Shown here piece after piece: positions 1 through 12,841 of a DNA stretch of 64,000 bases. Position 1 is the stretch's first letter. Each line of letters begins with the position of its first letter. The notes below the pieces were generated by a model. That model saw nothing but the letters and a program-made list of their open reading frames with translations. It was not told where the DNA came from and ran no database searches. The position numbers were made by a program, and so were the translations under genes. Source of the stretch: Ambrosia x helenae. Lineage: Eukaryota > Streptophyta > Magnoliopsida > Asterales > Asteraceae. The DNA lies in the NCBI GenBank assembly GCA_030844895.1, contig CM061227.1:75380575-75444574 (forward strand), read 5' to 3'.

Positions 1-1101
1 AAGGAAGATATAAATTCATTTCAAAATAAAGCCTTGAGTCAAGAGTCAAAGTCTTGACAAACATAATTCTTAGAGTCAAAGTCTTAGTCATAGTCAAAGT
101 CTTAGTCAAACAGTCAAAGTCTTAGTCAAATAGTCAATTCATCATAAAACCTTACTTTATGGTGTTGACCAATTTTAATGGCTAATTGAATCCAAAACTA
201 GTATAAAAACCCACCTATGACCCATTATACTTAGCACCTCTAAATCGATTGTTTCAATCCGATTAAACTTTCCCTCATACCTTTCTTCTATAGTCTATTA
301 CTTCTACAATTGAAGCTTTGATTATAAGCTCTTGTAATTGGCAACTTTGGGGCTACACATATTCTATTTCTCGAGACTTAATACTTCGCTAAGGTGAGTT
401 TACGTAACCATGTTTATGCAATTCTTCATACTTGCAACATTATACTTAAGCAATTCTACATGCACGTCTAGTTGTAAACTTTAATGCCTCATGATTTAGA
501 CAACAACAATAGTTTCAACGAGTTTCAACATTACGTAATCATTAGCTATGGCCAAGCCGGCGATACTCAATAATAGATCTATTGGATTGACAATCCCACC
601 CGGATACGTGTACCTCCTACATAGGTAGCGTGGGTGATTGTTATCGTTCCAACATATTAAGGTGAACCGTGGATGACGGGATGGACCTAAACTAGTCGGA
701 GGTTTGATTATGTCGATTCAACATTTCATGTTTATTCATGTAGACTTAAACTTACGATAGACATATGAATTGCTAGACTTTTATTCTTAAACTTAATTGC
801 TTGATATGGCTTATGTATTCTCACCAACTTCTAGTTGCCCCCCCCCCCCCCGTCATTTTTACAACTCAACAGGAAATAATGATGCATGAAGACTAGAGTA
901 TTAGCATGAGAAGACAAACTAAAGTTTTTGCTTATTTGGTTTTTTTGATGTATTAGATTCCATTTAAAACTCATCATGTACTTTCATTTTTGGATATTTC
1001 TAATTTAAATTAATTTCAATTAAAATTTGATTACCATGTGCTACTGTATACTCATTCTTACATGACACCTCGATGTTTCCGCCATCGGTTGGGGTGTTAC
1101 A
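1..1101 (+). repeat. 5' LTR (left-truncated by window edge)
   Basis: This matches 3684-4778 nearly base for base and ends in GGGGTGTTACA just before the primer binding site. It includes a TATA-like TATAAAAA near 204-211, short tandem GTCAAAGTCTTAGTCAA units at about 45-140 and a run of 13 C at 840-852. Confidence 0.9.
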
Positions 1102-1104
1102 GAT

Positions 1105-1117
1105 TGGTATCAGAGCC
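1105..1117 (+). other. Primer binding site, initiator Met tRNA
   Basis: TGGTATCAGAGCC is the standard plant primer binding site complementary to the 3' end of initiator methionine tRNA. It starts three bases after the LTR end, as expected for minus-strand strong-stop priming. Confidence 0.9.
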
Positions 1118-2683
1118 ATGGTTATAGGGAATTAGGTTATTAGAAAAATAATCTAGTCTATAACCATATGATTTTAACTAGTACTTGCTCCTTTTACTTG
1201 CAACCTTACTTGCTTCTATTCTCTATCTCCCTCCTACTTCTTATCCCTACTTTAGTCCGTACAAGATGTTTGCTCTCCATAACTGGAACAAAATTCTCAG
1301 ATCCTAACCTGAAATACCTTTTTAAATCTCGTCGAAGCTCTATATTCTAATAAAGAACACGTGCAATCTGGAAGGGTGAACGCCTGTATTCTGAGTTTTC
1401 TGTCTAGGACTGGCATTGCGCATAAATCCCAATCAGACGAGGGACCCGGATGCCTACCTGGGAATTCTCGGGATGAGTGTTCACTTATAGGCTAAAGCAT
1501 GCCTTCACTATGTTATTAGAATCTAGAAGTTTTGATAAGTCAACGTTTTCGTTTATTCGTTTTAATTAATGAATAAATAATTACACTCACTTTCCTTCAA
1601 CTAAGCTCTAAAATCTCAAAATTTTACAGCTTAAATCAATCTCATTTCATAACCATCTATGGATTTCACAATCACACTTCACCTTACCATCTTAGCCACT
1701 TTTTAAATATTCAACACCCTACCCAAATCATATTATTTCATTTCTCCACATGTTACATATTTTTAAAAAAAAAACTATAACGTCATACCTTAGCACAAAC
1801 TAAAGATTTCTAAATCTTGTTGTATTTTAATTACCTAGTAACTTTACAAAGTACATATTTTTTTGTCAAAAGATGTCCTCGAACTTAAATTCAATTTTTT
1901 TTTATTTATTGACGTAACAAACGATTATCTATATATTGCTTTAAACTATTAAAAATCACTAATAGAACCTTGATCTTCAAAACCTAATGTGATGTTTGAA
2001 ATCTCCAACTAACGGTAATATTTTAATCAAAGCCTACTTAGCTTGTTCTATTTAACAACTTTTGCTTTATGTATAAAACCAATTTTGAAAAATAATTTTT
2101 TTTAATCCATAGGAATAATATCTAGTCTCTAGATTCTCCATCGACACTCACTCATTTTCAACTTGTTCAAATTTTTACAATATTTGGCATATACCACAAT
2201 CATGTTTTCTTATACACTTGATTATAACCTTTGATCCAAACCCCAAAATTTACACTGCTACATAATAAACTCTTTATAAACTATCTTCACATTCACTATC
2301 TCTCACAACCTTGATTCTGCTTCAAGATTTTTCATCATCCTCTCAAGAACTAAATTCATATCCTTCACCTTCTCACACATGAGCTAGTTACCCATGATAA
2401 CCAAACTATTGAAACTTGATTGTGTGTTGCATCGAACATAATCCTTAGTTATACATGAGGATTCGACTATCTACCATATTTGAACATTTGAAACTAGAAT
2501 TCATGGAATATAAACTATTTGCTATAGACACACCTAGAGTCATTAACCTTGTCTAGGGCAACTGTATTACAACTCGTATGCTATACTTGATACTTGATTG
2601 CTTACATGTACATATTATCAATTTGCAATTTATGTGTGTGTAAATTGGTACACTTAATCAAACAACTGATAGAGGATGAAGTA
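1118..2683. other. Internal region without recognisable coding sequence
   Basis: This AT-rich stretch follows the primer site. Only one short open frame (1168-1350, 60 codons) is present and it has no retroelement motif. I see no gag, no zinc knuckle and no pol fragment, which is why the element is called non-autonomous. Confidence 0.6.
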
Positions 2684-2875
2684 CTTGCTCAACAGTTAGT
2701 AGAGTACCAAATAACCTACTCAACGATTGGTAGAGGTCATCATGCCTGCTCAACAGTCGGTAGAGGCTCTACAACCTGCTCAACGACTGGTAGAGGCTAT
2801 CGTACCTGCTCAACAATCGGTAGAGGTTCTTACTCACTGACTGGTAGAAGTCTTTTTCCTGCTCAACAGTTGGAC
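2684..2875 (+). repeat. 30-bp minisatellite inside the LTR element
   Basis: Four consecutive 30-base units start at 2715, 2745, 2775 and 2805. Each begins CCTRCTCAAC and contains GGTAGAGG at the same offset. Degenerate units lie upstream (from 2684) and downstream (to about 2875). Because the period is a multiple of three, an open frame of 103 codons (2594-2905) crosses it and reads a ten-residue repeat of the type CSTxGRGxxx. There is no known domain, and the frame may be open only because the repeat contains no stop. Confidence 0.8.
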
Positions 2876-3366
2876 TTATTTTTGGATACATTGTATACAA
2901 TTTAATCACAAGGTTATTTTGCATTACTTACATGTGTGTTTAGAGTCATAGAAGGACACAAAACCCTAATGTAAGGTAAATTGGTGATTGCGGTCCGGAA
3001 CGTAATCATGAATTTACAGGTACGTTAAGGTGGTGTGAAATTCTATCAAGGTTTTCGGTAGAGAAACTAATTATAAACTCTAGTTACCTGGTAGTTCATT
3101 TAGCCTTTCTATAGTCCATCAACTCATGCATTTCTTTTAGGATTTCTAAAACTTAAGATTCTTATTCACCTTGCGATTCCAAGACACACCTAATCCTACC
3201 CTTAAAACTCACAGATAACAAACCTCTTATCCAAATTATTCGAAAGCAGATTATTCTATAAATTCATGTCGTGCCTTAACCCAAAATTTTCAAAACCACG
3301 GCTGCCCTAATTTCTACCAAATCACTGTCAACCCGGTGTTTTTTTTTACTTCGGGACGAAGTTTCT
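2876..3366. other. 3' internal region of the LTR element
   Basis: This runs from the minisatellite to the polypurine tract. No open frame or domain is recognisable. Confidence 0.5.
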
Positions 3367-3381
3367 AAAAGTAGGGGAGAC
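3367..3381 (+). other. Polypurine tract
   Basis: The purine-rich AAAAGTAGGGGAGAC lies directly before the TG that opens the 3' LTR. It is the expected plus-strand primer site. Confidence 0.85.
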
Positions 3382-4778
3382 TGTAACCTCACGAATTTTC
3401 CCATTTATTTTGCATTAAAGTATTTCCCAATCCATGATATAAAGTCTGATTTATTTCTAAGTATTCTTATCTTTATCCGTGCACTCTATTTTTCTAAGTT
3501 CCTTTTATCATTGTACTAAAAGAAAATCTTCAATCATGACATATGTCCTATCCTAATTCTATTTATAAAATGACGATTTTTATAAGACGGTGTTTTTATT
3601 TTCTAATTCAAACTAATGATTTTTTTTATTTATTTCTTATTTAAAGCTAATCATTTTTCCAATTACATTTATAATCTCAAACAAGGAAGATATAAATTCC
3701 TTTCAAAATAAAGCCTTGAGTCAAGAGTCAAAGTCTTGACAAACATAATTCTTGGAGTCAAAGTCTTAGTCATAGTCAAAGTCTTAGTCAAACAGTCAAA
3801 GTCTTAGTCAAATAGTCAATTCATCATAAAACCTTACTTTATGGTGTTGACCAATTTTAATGGCTAATTGAATCCAAAACTAGTATAAAAACCCACCTAT
3901 GACCCATTATACTTTGCACCTCTAAATCGATTGTTTCAATCCGATTAAACTTTCCCTCATACCTTTCTTCTATAGTCTATTACTTCTACAATTGAAGCTT
4001 TGATTATAAGCTCTTGTAATTGGCAACTTTGGGGCTACACATATTCTATTTCTCGAGACTTAATACTTTGCTAAGGTGAGTTTATGTAACCATGTTTATG
4101 CAATTCTTTATACTTGCAACATTATACTTAAGCAGTTCTACATGCATGTCTAGTTGTAAACTTTAATGCCTCATGATTTAGACAACAACAACAGTTTCAA
4201 CGAGTTTCAACATTACATAATCATTAGCTATGGCCAAGCCGGCGATACTCAATAATAGATCTATTGGATTGACAATCCCACCCGGATACGTGTACCTCCT
4301 ACATAGGTAGCGTGGGTGATTGTTATCGTTCCAACTTATTAAGGTGAACCGTGGATGACGGGATGGACCTAAACTAGTCGGAGGTTTGATTATGTCGATT
4401 CAACATTTCATGTTTATTCATGTAGACTTAAACTTACGATAGACATATGAATTGTTAAACTTTTATTCTTAAACTTAATTGCTTGATATGGCTTATTATT
4501 CTCACCAACTTCTAGTTGACCCCCCCCCCCCATTTTTACAACTCAACAGGAAATAATGATGCATGAAGACTAGAGTATTAGCATGAGAAGACAAACTAAA
4601 GTTTATGCTTATTTGGTTATTTTGATGTACTAGATTCCATTTAAAACTCATCATGTACTTTCATTTTTGGATATTTGCACTTTAAATTAATTTCAATTAA
4701 AATTTGATTACCATGTGCTACTGTATACTCATTCTTACGTGACACCTCGATGTTTCCGCCATCGGTTGGGGTGTTACA
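3382..4778 (+). repeat. 3' LTR, complete, 1397 bp
   Basis: It starts TGTAACCTCACG after the polypurine tract and ends GGGGTGTTACA, with TG...CA termini. A TATA-like TATAAAAA is at 3884-3891 and a poly-C run near 4519-4530 matches the run in the 5' LTR. Immediately beyond 4778 the MULE transposase reading frame begins on the other strand, so this is the insertion boundary. Confidence 0.9.
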
Positions 4779-6198
4779 CACCATCCATCCTGGAAGGTTT
4801 TCCATTCCATTAATTATACCCTTGTGTCTGTCGGATATAACACACAATGGACCCATGCTATTAATGGTAACATATTCTTGAAGATTTTGGAAAAAAACCA
4901 ACACCAACTATGTACGGTCTCTTTATCAACAATAGCATAAGCCATAGGCATGATGTGGCATGATGTACTTGTTGGCATTCTTTTGTTACTGCAATCAACA
5001 ACTTACCTCAGTAGGGTCCTTTTAGATGCGTCCCATCAATAGAGATGACTGGCATGCAGCGATGAAACGCATGGATAGAAGGTTAGATGGCCCAAAACAC
5101 GTATTTAAATGTGGGGTAATGTTGATCTCCATGTTGATGATTATAGAAAGTAAGAATGGTCCCTGGGTTCCAAGTCTGCAGCCGCATGTGGGTAGCTCCT
5201 CAAAGTTGTTATCCCAGTCACCATAGATATGTTCTATGGCCTTTCTTCTTGCTCGCCACGCTTTAGAATACGTAACATCAACATTCAAATGTTGATTGAC
5301 ATACATTTGAGTGTGTTGTACTTTAAACTTAATGTCAATGCGAATTTGTGTGAGGACGTGTGCAGCAATAACCTTCGATTGTAAACTTTTGTTGCTATTA
5401 CGTACCACTGTTGAATAGCATTTGTGTTCGGCACCCCGCACACAATAATTTGCCAATACTGCATGTTAGTCTTTTTTGATGCGGTACAACGCCACTCACA
5501 CTTTCGAGCACTAACGAAAGGATTTATAAATTTGGGTCTTCTGGTGTAACATATGACCATATATAAGGGTTTTTTTTGCTCTTTCCTTTACGAACATCTC
5601 TCGGCCATGACGAATGTTCCACTGTCTAACTGTACGGTCTACCTCATCTTTGGGATTTGAAATACATACCAACACGGATATCTTTCATATTTGGGTTCCA
5701 TAACACAAAGTCATCATCTTCGTAATCTGGAACCACGTAATCTGTTACCTCTACATCATCTTCAGGATCGTTATGTTGATGTGGACGTAACTAGAGAGTT
5801 AATCTGTCAGTTGGTTTGGTCATCGGGGGATGCTGACTGGCTGCGGCCTTGTCTTCAGAGGAACTGTCATCTGATACGGGTGCTTCGTTTTGAATCTCTC
5901 CTGTCATCATCAGAGTCCCCACTTCTAAAGTCATCAAAGCCGTCGTTCTGGTCGTTACCGGCAACATATTGAGGTACCGTAATGGCTTCTTCATCCGTCA
6001 TATGGGACCTACCTCGTAATTTTGGTCATTACCGGAAACACTATGTATTGGTTCCGTATAATGCTGAGACCCGAAGGGTGCATCAACATTTATGTTGGCC
6101 ATGTCACGCAGTGGGTTAGTAAAACTAAGTTGTTGTAATGGAGATGCTTGCTGCAATTCAACGTAGATCTCCGCAACGAAATGACCACGTGCCTCAAC
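4779..6198 (-). pseudogene. Mutator-like (MULE, MudrA-type) transposase, central part, degenerate
   Basis: Read on the minus strand from 6198, the translation continues the N-terminal piece at 16432-16715 after the 5-bp target duplication of element A is removed. It passes through an acidic linker and a zinc-binding-like region with EWRCTASK, then the start of the DDE transposase core, with PVISIDGTHL followed by a segment resembling IAVTKE and a later ISDRHKGI. These are hallmark MULE motifs: the first catalytic Asp in SIDGTH and the second in SDRHKG. Several frameshifts and stops break it, so it is inactive. The C-terminal part (final catalytic Glu and SWIM finger) is missing because the LTR element 1-4778 is inserted here. 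Confidence 0.75.
6194..6198. repeat. Target-site duplication TCAAC, left copy (element A)
   Basis: TCAAC directly precedes the LTR start at 6199 and is found again at 16432-16436, directly after the other LTR. Confidence 0.9.
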
Positions 6199-6885
6199 TG
6201 TTGGATCAGTGGCTCAACTTAAGCAGTTCTTGCTTATGAACACTTGTGTGTTATAAATCTATCAAAGTAAATTGCACAACGGAATATTAAAGTGTTCAAG
6301 TTAAAGCATCACTTTATAACAGGAGATATGACTCCCCCTCAATCAATGAACTAGGAAGTTTAAAGATGAGAATCAATAGTAAATGAATAAAACAATAAAT
6401 GCAGAATGATTCTCAACTATATATGAAATGGTTAACTATAAAGTAATATGAAGGAAAATGTTCAAGTCTTTTTTATTGATGAGTGATTGAACTACATACA
6501 TAAATATGGGGAGTAATCCCTCTATTTATAAAAGAGAAAACCTACAGACTAAGCAAATCAAAAGCTTAAAGTAATCAAAAGATATTTCTACAACATGATG
6601 TAGTTTATCGAAACTTGAACAAAGACTTTAACAAAACTAATATAATACTAAACTGCTGAGTTTAAGGTCGGTTTAATACAAGTGCTGATGCTTATAAAAG
6701 ATCTTCAGAAGTTTTGCCTTATGTAGTTTGTTCTTTAGATATTTGTCTGGTTTATCTTCAGAACTTCTGATGCTTGTACTCTTCAGAACTTTTGCATATC
6801 TTTTACTTCAGTAGTTTCTCAAAATGTAGAAGAGGATATAAGACTAAGTTTTATAACTGGCTTGTCAATCCTCTTTGACCCTACA
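6199..6885 (-). repeat. 3' LTR of element A
   Basis: On the plus strand it reads TGTTGGATCAG at the left and GACCCTACA at the right, with the same length and ends as 15745-16431. The polypurine tract adjoins its right side, which marks it as the 3' LTR of a minus-strand element. Confidence 0.93.
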
Positions 6886-6900
6886 ATCTCCCCCTGGATT
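6886..6900 (-). other. Polypurine tract of element A
   Basis: The minus strand reads AATCCAGGGGGAGAT immediately before the 3' LTR. The GGGGGAGA core recurs in the tracts of the B/D/E family. Confidence 0.85.
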
Positions 6901-7025
6901 GATGAAGCCAAAACCTTTGTCTATCTTTATTTATACGATCCTCTCTTCCTTAAGTCAAGAACTCTCCAGATTTCTTTTACTGTTTGATGTCTGAGTTCTC
7001 CGACCACTGATTCTAAAAGCAGTCC

Positions 7026-10000
7026 TTATTCTGGTATCATATCTTGAATGGTCATCTGATCTTTATCAGATAGTTTTTCCAATTCAGTCAAGTCATGAAG
7101 GACTTTTGTTGATAAGTCTTGTCTTGTTAGAATCACGGAACTGGACTTGTAGGAGAAGCACCATCTTACAATTGGAGATTTGGATGTGAAGAAATATGCT
7201 TTATATGGTACTATTTGAAGGTTTGAATATAGGTCTGCTGTAGGAGGTTTTTCTTTTTCAGCATTGATCAGATTGGATCTCCTCTTCTTTTCAACTAGAA
7301 CAGTATTAGGTAAATCACATTTTGAAATAGGCATGTGATGTTCAGTGACAACCTTGGTATGTTTTTGCTCTTTGATGGTCTGTTGCAATTGATAGGCAAA
7401 TGTTGCAGGATCCCTATATTGTGTCAACAGAGGTTTTTCCTTTACAACAAAATCATCTTCAACAATGGTGTTCTTCTTAAGCAAAGCCATTTTGAAGGTA
7501 GTGGTTGTATTTTCCCGTGGCTTCTTGGTAGCAGGCTGTATAGGTTTGTATTTCTCCGGATGTGCAAGTCTGTCAGCCTTGAACCTTTTGTAGGTCTCAT
7601 AAAGTACATCTTCTTTCCACCTACTTATTTGAGTCTTCGAACCATATTTGTTCTCTAACAATTCTTGAATTATTTGGGCTCTTTTCAACTTTCTGTCTTT
7701 ATCTTTGGGCAGCCTTTCTGATGTAAGCTCTGCCTGTCTTGTTAGTTCTTCAGTTGAGAGTCCCTTGAGTGATAATTTCTTTGTGTTGCTGTTTTTGCTG
7801 ATATAAATAATCAGCTGTTGTCTTTTATCTTCTTCAGCAGCAAGGACAGTCTGCTCAGCGAGTCTTTCTTCTGCTTCTAACTCTTTCAATTTTTGTTCAA
7901 ATATTTTGCATTTTTCATCAAGGCTTAAGTCATCCCTTGATTCTAAGCTTTCCCATATCTTATCTTCCTTTGCCTTTGCTTCAGCTTTTATTCTTTCTTC
8001 TTTAGTCAGTTCTTTTTCTTAAGTTTGATCTTCTATAACTGGTATAGAAGAAATGGGAACAGGCTTTGGAATATCAGAATGGTTTGTTTCTGTTGCTTTA
8101 GAAGGCTATTCTGGTTTAGTGCAGGAAATGTCAACTACTGAAGTGTTGATCTAAGCAGCATCAACTACTGAAGGATTGTCTTCAGTACTTTTGGTATTGA
8201 CTTCAGCAGCAGCTTCACTTTGGTCTTGGGAGGCCTTTTTAGCCTTTTCTCTAAGGTCTCTTTCATTCTTTTGATACTAGTCTTCTCTTTCTTTCAGAGC
8301 TTTTCTTGTCTGGCCATGCTTGTTAATTTTTGAGACTCCTTGAGATTTTGTGCTTCTCTAGCTCTTTTTGAGCCTTCAAGAGACACAGTTTCAGGTTCCT
8401 TTGACATCTCCACCTTTTTGGCTTCATCCACTTTTGGAAACCATGGAGGTAGAGGTGTTACACGAAATAGATGGGCTAATTGTCTTCTGTTGTCATCCAT
8501 CTTTCTTGACAATTCACCAACCTTATGGTCAATAGCATTGTTAATCATCACAATTTGAGTGTTGTTCTTTAACTCCATAGAAGTTATAAAATCTTTGAGT
8601 TGACTAGAAATAAGTTGATGTACCATCTGGTATAGGGGACCATCTGGGCTGCATAGTTGGTTCAGGTCTATGCTTGATGACCCAGAGAATTGGGTAGGCT
8701 TTTGTGATTGTGGAGGGTGTGTTTTTGGCTGATCCTCAGTGTGAACTGGGGATGCCACTTTTTGGGAATTGGGGTGTAAGTGGTCTTTAACCTGTTCTTC
8801 TGTGATTGTGTACTTGAGTACAAATACATTAGAATCAGGACCTTCACAATCAACCGTCAATTCATTTAGTGGAAGTTTTGATCCATCATACAAATCAATG
8901 GAATCATCTGAATCACTGACACAGTCCTCAATGAGAAGAGTTTCAGTTATCTCATGAGCTAGGCCCCACCTAGTTGTCTCATGAACCTCTTTTTCTTGGT
9001 ACTGAGGTTTTCCTACTTCAGGCACAAGGCCTTCATCAGTAGTTGCCACATTTGAGGTCTTAGCTATGGTACTACTATCCTCAAATCCATCACTAGATGA
9101 TATAAGAGTAGTAGCAGCCTCAAATATACCTAAGGCGTCTAAGTTTGGGCTTAGAGACCTTGGTCCATCCTTATCTCTTTGGGTAGGGCTGAACACATTC
9201 TCATCAATGTCCATTTCTGTGTTTTCATCCCCTGTATTATGTGGTGATTGGGGATTGACATTTTCAGATGGATTGTGTTGTTTCAGCCCAGAGAGAATGT
9301 TAGCTATTTCAACTGCAGGTGATATTTGTGGGTCAGTAGTTAAGGGATCAACAGTTGAGATTTGTTCAGTTGTTTCAGGTGTTTTGAAAGAAGGGTCCGT
9401 AGTTATTGTCTTTTTGAGTTTCTTTCTTTTTAAACAAAATGGATATTGGAGCTCTTTTGGGTATTTGAGATAAATGAGACTGAGAGGAAGTTTCAGTCAC
9501 ATCTTTTGAAAGTGCAGATTGCACATTAGCAGCTTCAGGTATCTCAACTTCCTGAGTTGCTTTTCTTTTGGGTTGGTGGGTTTGGATTTTTGTTGCTTGG
9601 GTAGTTTTGGCTTTTTGGAAATTGGTTTTGAGGATGTTGCTTCCTTAGGGACTATGACATGTTCCCCTTGCTCATCCTCTGGCAGGACGGCCGGTTTGTT
9701 ATGCCTTGAGTAAAGGGTTTGAAAGAGTTGTTTGACCCACAAGCACCTCTTGTCCAAGTTCCTTAATAATACATTGCATGACGAACCTTCGATACGATAA
9801 AAATTTCTTTTTATCATTTTGTTGATGCAACACCAACTCATTGAAAAACACTGAAGATGCCCTAAACTTAGTTTCATTTATAATTGAATGAAAAATTCGT
9901 TGCATGGTAGAGGAAATTTGACCAGAAGATCCAGTCTTTGGACTTAATCACAAGATAATGTAGTGAAACAAAAGTTTATATTTTGAATCAAAATATTTCT

Positions 10001-10376
10001 TGTATAGAGTAGCATGTGATAATGTACCTTGGTAACCACACTCAATTATGGTTGACTGAATTATTCCACTGGGAATTTGAACAGGAGCTTCAGCATCATC
10101 AAGACCTAATATTTCTCCCAGGATAGCAGGTGTGATTGCCATTTCTTTCCCTTTGATCTTCGTCTTCAAGGAAAGAACTTTACCATCTTTGGTAACAATC
10201 TCAACATTTGCCCAAAACTCATTCAGAGTGTCAATATGGATTGGTGGGTCAATGGTGAACGCCGTGCAATATTGAGATTTTACGACCAAATCAATGATTT
10301 CATCGTATTGGGACCAGGCTTCAGCTTTTTCGAAGTAGCCTCTTTGATTGTGTCCCTGTTTAAGAACTAGAGCCAT
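7026..10376 (-). pseudogene. Element A third ORF (env-like / ORF3), broken
   Basis: This lies after pol and before the polypurine tract. The start is taken at 10376 because the same MALVLKQGHNQRGYF start follows pol in element C at 40681. About the first 250 residues form a conserved domain (WANVEIV, then a CGYQGTLSHATLYKK segment and FRASSVFFNELVLHQQN). A Pro/Lys/Glu-rich middle with an IDLNQLCSP segment and predicted coiled coil follows (about 9214-8000), then a basic C-terminal part (7889-7026) with a second conserved block. The total is near 1,100 codons, broken by stops around 9948, 8294 and 8020. No signal peptide or clear membrane segment is visible, so an envelope role is not supported. 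The function is unknown. Confidence 0.7.
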
Positions 10377-10820
10377 TGTGTTTGAAAGAACAGTTGAAAG
10401 ATTCAGAGAGGTTTTGTTTTTGAGAGAGGGAAGTTTTTGTTTTTGAAACAATATTAATGAAAAGAGGGGTTTGAGAAGTTTAATAGTCCGTTTAGGTCAA
10501 ACTTCTGAAAATTATAGAAAAAGACTGTTTTGCCCTTTTTGTCTAGAACCTCTGATGAATATTTATTCATCAGGAGTTTCCTATTTTGCTCTTCATTAGT
10601 ATTGAACTACTGAGAAAAATTAGCCGTTTTAATCAATACTTGGTGATTTTATCATCATTAGCAGATTTTCCTTTTCAGAAATATTTCCCTTACAGATGTT
10701 TTTGTGCATCAGTAGTTTTTCTCTCTTTTTATTTATAAACAGAGGTTTTGAGATAGAGTGAGTAAACAAGCAAGTGAAAGTAAAATTTGTACAGAAAAGA
10801 ATGAAAAACACTTACAGAGT
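10377..10820 (-). other. Spacer between pol and ORF3 of element A
   Basis: This AT-rich leader lies between the RNase H stop and the ORF3 start. It contains repeated CTGATGA / ACTTCTGA-type short words like those in the LTR but no coding sequence that I can support. Confidence 0.5.
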
Positions 10821-12345
10821 TTACTCACAGTTTAGCATTCCAAGCATGGAAACTAACCTCTGGAATGTTGATGTGTCAAGGGGTTTGGTGAATATATCAG
10901 CTATTTGACTAGCTGTTGTGACATGTTTCACCTCAATTTTGCCTTTTTCATAGCAACCCGTGATGAAATGATACCTTATTTATGTTTTGTCTTTGAAAAC
11001 TGAACAGGGTTTTGAATAATGCTAATGGCAGATTTACTGTCTACTAAGAGTGGAGTCTTGGTCTCTTTTATTCCATAATCAAGAAGTTGATATTGGAGCC
11101 ATTGAATTTGTGATGTACGACTTGCAGCAGCAATGTATTAAGCCTCAGCTGTTGAAGTTGCCACAGATGTTTGTTTCTTTGTTTGCCAGGACACTAGACA
11201 GTTTCCCAAGAATTGACAACCACCAGATGTAGATTTTCTTGACATTTTACACCCAGCATAGTCACTATCTGAAAAATATGTTAACTTGGTAATGTTTGAA
11301 GTAGGATACCAAATTCCTATTGTATGAGTTCCTTTCAGATATCTGAAAATCCTTTTGATAGCAGTTAGGTGTGATTCCTTTGGTGCAGATTGATATCTAG
11401 CACAAACACAAGTTGAGAACATAATATCTGGTCTATAATAGTTAAATATAGAAGGGAACCTATCATACATCTATACATGGTTTGATCAACCTGTTTTCCT
11501 TGATCATCTGGTTCAACTTGTGTGGTAGGTGTCATGGGAGTGGAACATTATTTACTGTCTTGTAAAGAAAACTTCTTTAGTAATTCTTTAACATATTTAG
11601 ATTGATGTATAAAAGTTCCATTTGTTTGTTGCTTGATTTGCAATCCCAAAAAGTACTGCAGTTCTCCCATTGTACTCATCTCAAATTTTGATTGCATGAG
11701 TTTCTTAAATTCATCACACAGTTTTATGTTTGTTGAACCAAAAATGATGTCATCAACATAAATTTGAACAAGTAAGACATGATTTCCAACATGCTTTATA
11801 AAAAGTGTTTTATCAATGGAGCCTCTTGTGAAGTGATTTTTGAGCAAAAACGCAGAAAGTGTTTCATACCAATCTCTAGGATCTTGCTTTAGCCCATAAA
11901 GAGCTTTGTCAAGTTTGTACACCCAATTGGGATGAGAAGGATCCTCAAACCCAGGTGGCTGACAAACATACACTTCCTCTTTTATTTTTTCATATAAAAA
12001 TGCACTCTTTACATCCATTTGAAAAACTTTAATTTTGTTGGAAATTGCATGAGCCAAAAATAACCTGATGGCTTCAAGTCTTGCAACTGGAGTAAAGGTT
12101 TCATCATAGTCAATTCCTTCTTCTTGTGAATAACCTTGTACTACCAGTCTTGCCTTGTTCTTGATAATCATACCAGCTTCATCTTGTTTGTTTCTGAAGA
12201 CCCATCTTGTGCCAATTGGTAGCTTGTTTGGAGGTAAGGGACATATTTCCTAGACTTGTTGCTTCTTGAATTGAAGCAATTCTTCTTGCATAGCTTGTAC
12301 CCAATTGTTATCTTTGAGGGCTTCTTGATATTTCTTTAGTTCCAA
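10821..12345 (-). pseudogene. Element A reverse transcriptase and RNase H (copia type)
   Basis: The minus-strand translation runs from a VQAMQEELLQFKK segment through KARLVVQGYSQEEGIDY, QMDVKSAFLYEKI, YGLKQDPRDWYE and the catalytic YVDDIIFGSTN to the LGLQIKQ region. RNase H follows with SDSDYAGC and ATSTAEAEY-type motifs and ends at a TAA at 10821-10823. RT copies the element RNA and RNase H degrades the RNA strand. The YVDD box is intact. A stop near 12253 and a frameshift at about 11545-11470 interrupt the frame. This piece matches element C 38680-40217 closely. Confidence 0.88.
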
Positions 12346-12841
12346 CTGAGAAATAAATGCTGAGAAAAAACAGAAGTTGGAAAGCTGGTTTCTTGTAAGT
12401 ACCCCTGAAGCAATATCACCCATATTTGATCCAATGGATGATCTCTGTGCTCAATTAGTTGTTGTAGCCCTGTACTTGATGATGGCTCTTGAACTTCTTC
12501 AAATAAACCACTAAGGTTGATGATATCTAGTTCAGTTGTATGTTGTGGTTTAGGAGTCTGTGGAGCTGAATCAGTAGTTTGGATTTGTTCATTAGCAGTT
12601 GTTGAAGTAGAAGTTTGTAAAACTTCTGATGGTTTGAAAGTTGATTTAATTACTGTGTTGGGAGTCCATGGTGGAGGACTATCATCATAGAACCCTTGAT
12701 CACCATAATAAGTGGGTTTAGATGATGTAACAGTCTTTTCAGGTCCGAAATGAAAACTTTCAAGGTCAAAGAGTTCAGCAGGATGTGCTGGAATGAGAGT
12801 TTGTTTTGACTCATTAAACTTGACATTCAGTGTTTCTTCTA

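Larger units (their letters stand above)
1..4778 (+). mobile_element. Coding-poor LTR retrotransposon (gypsy-like, non-autonomous), left end outside window
   Basis: The first 1101 bases are repeated almost unchanged at about 3684-4778, so this is one element whose 5' LTR starts before the window. The internal part (1102-3381, about 2.3 kb) holds a primer binding site at its left and a purine tract at its right but no gag, protease, integrase or RT frame. The two LTR copies differ by only a few tens of bases, mostly C/T changes, which suggests a recent insertion. The LTR ends TG...CA and its last 40 bases resemble plant gypsy (chromovirus) LTRs, so movement was probably driven by an autonomous relative. 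It sits in a MULE transposase gene, whose sequence resumes at 4779. The family placement is inference; the element structure is seen directly. Confidence 0.85.

Noticed and set aside
2684..2875. CRISPR-like array
   Set aside because: Units are contiguous without unique spacers and lie inside a plant LTR element.
2594..2905. Functional 103-codon gene
   Set aside because: The frame is carried by a minisatellite with a period of 30 bases; there is no domain or conserved start context.
4641..4907. 88-codon ORF spanning LTR and MULE sequence
   Set aside because: It crosses the insertion boundary at 4778; the C-terminal half is LTR, so it is not a gene.
7026..10376. Retroviral-type envelope gene
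   Set aside because: The position after pol fits the env-like label, but no signal peptide, membrane anchor or cleavage site is visible.
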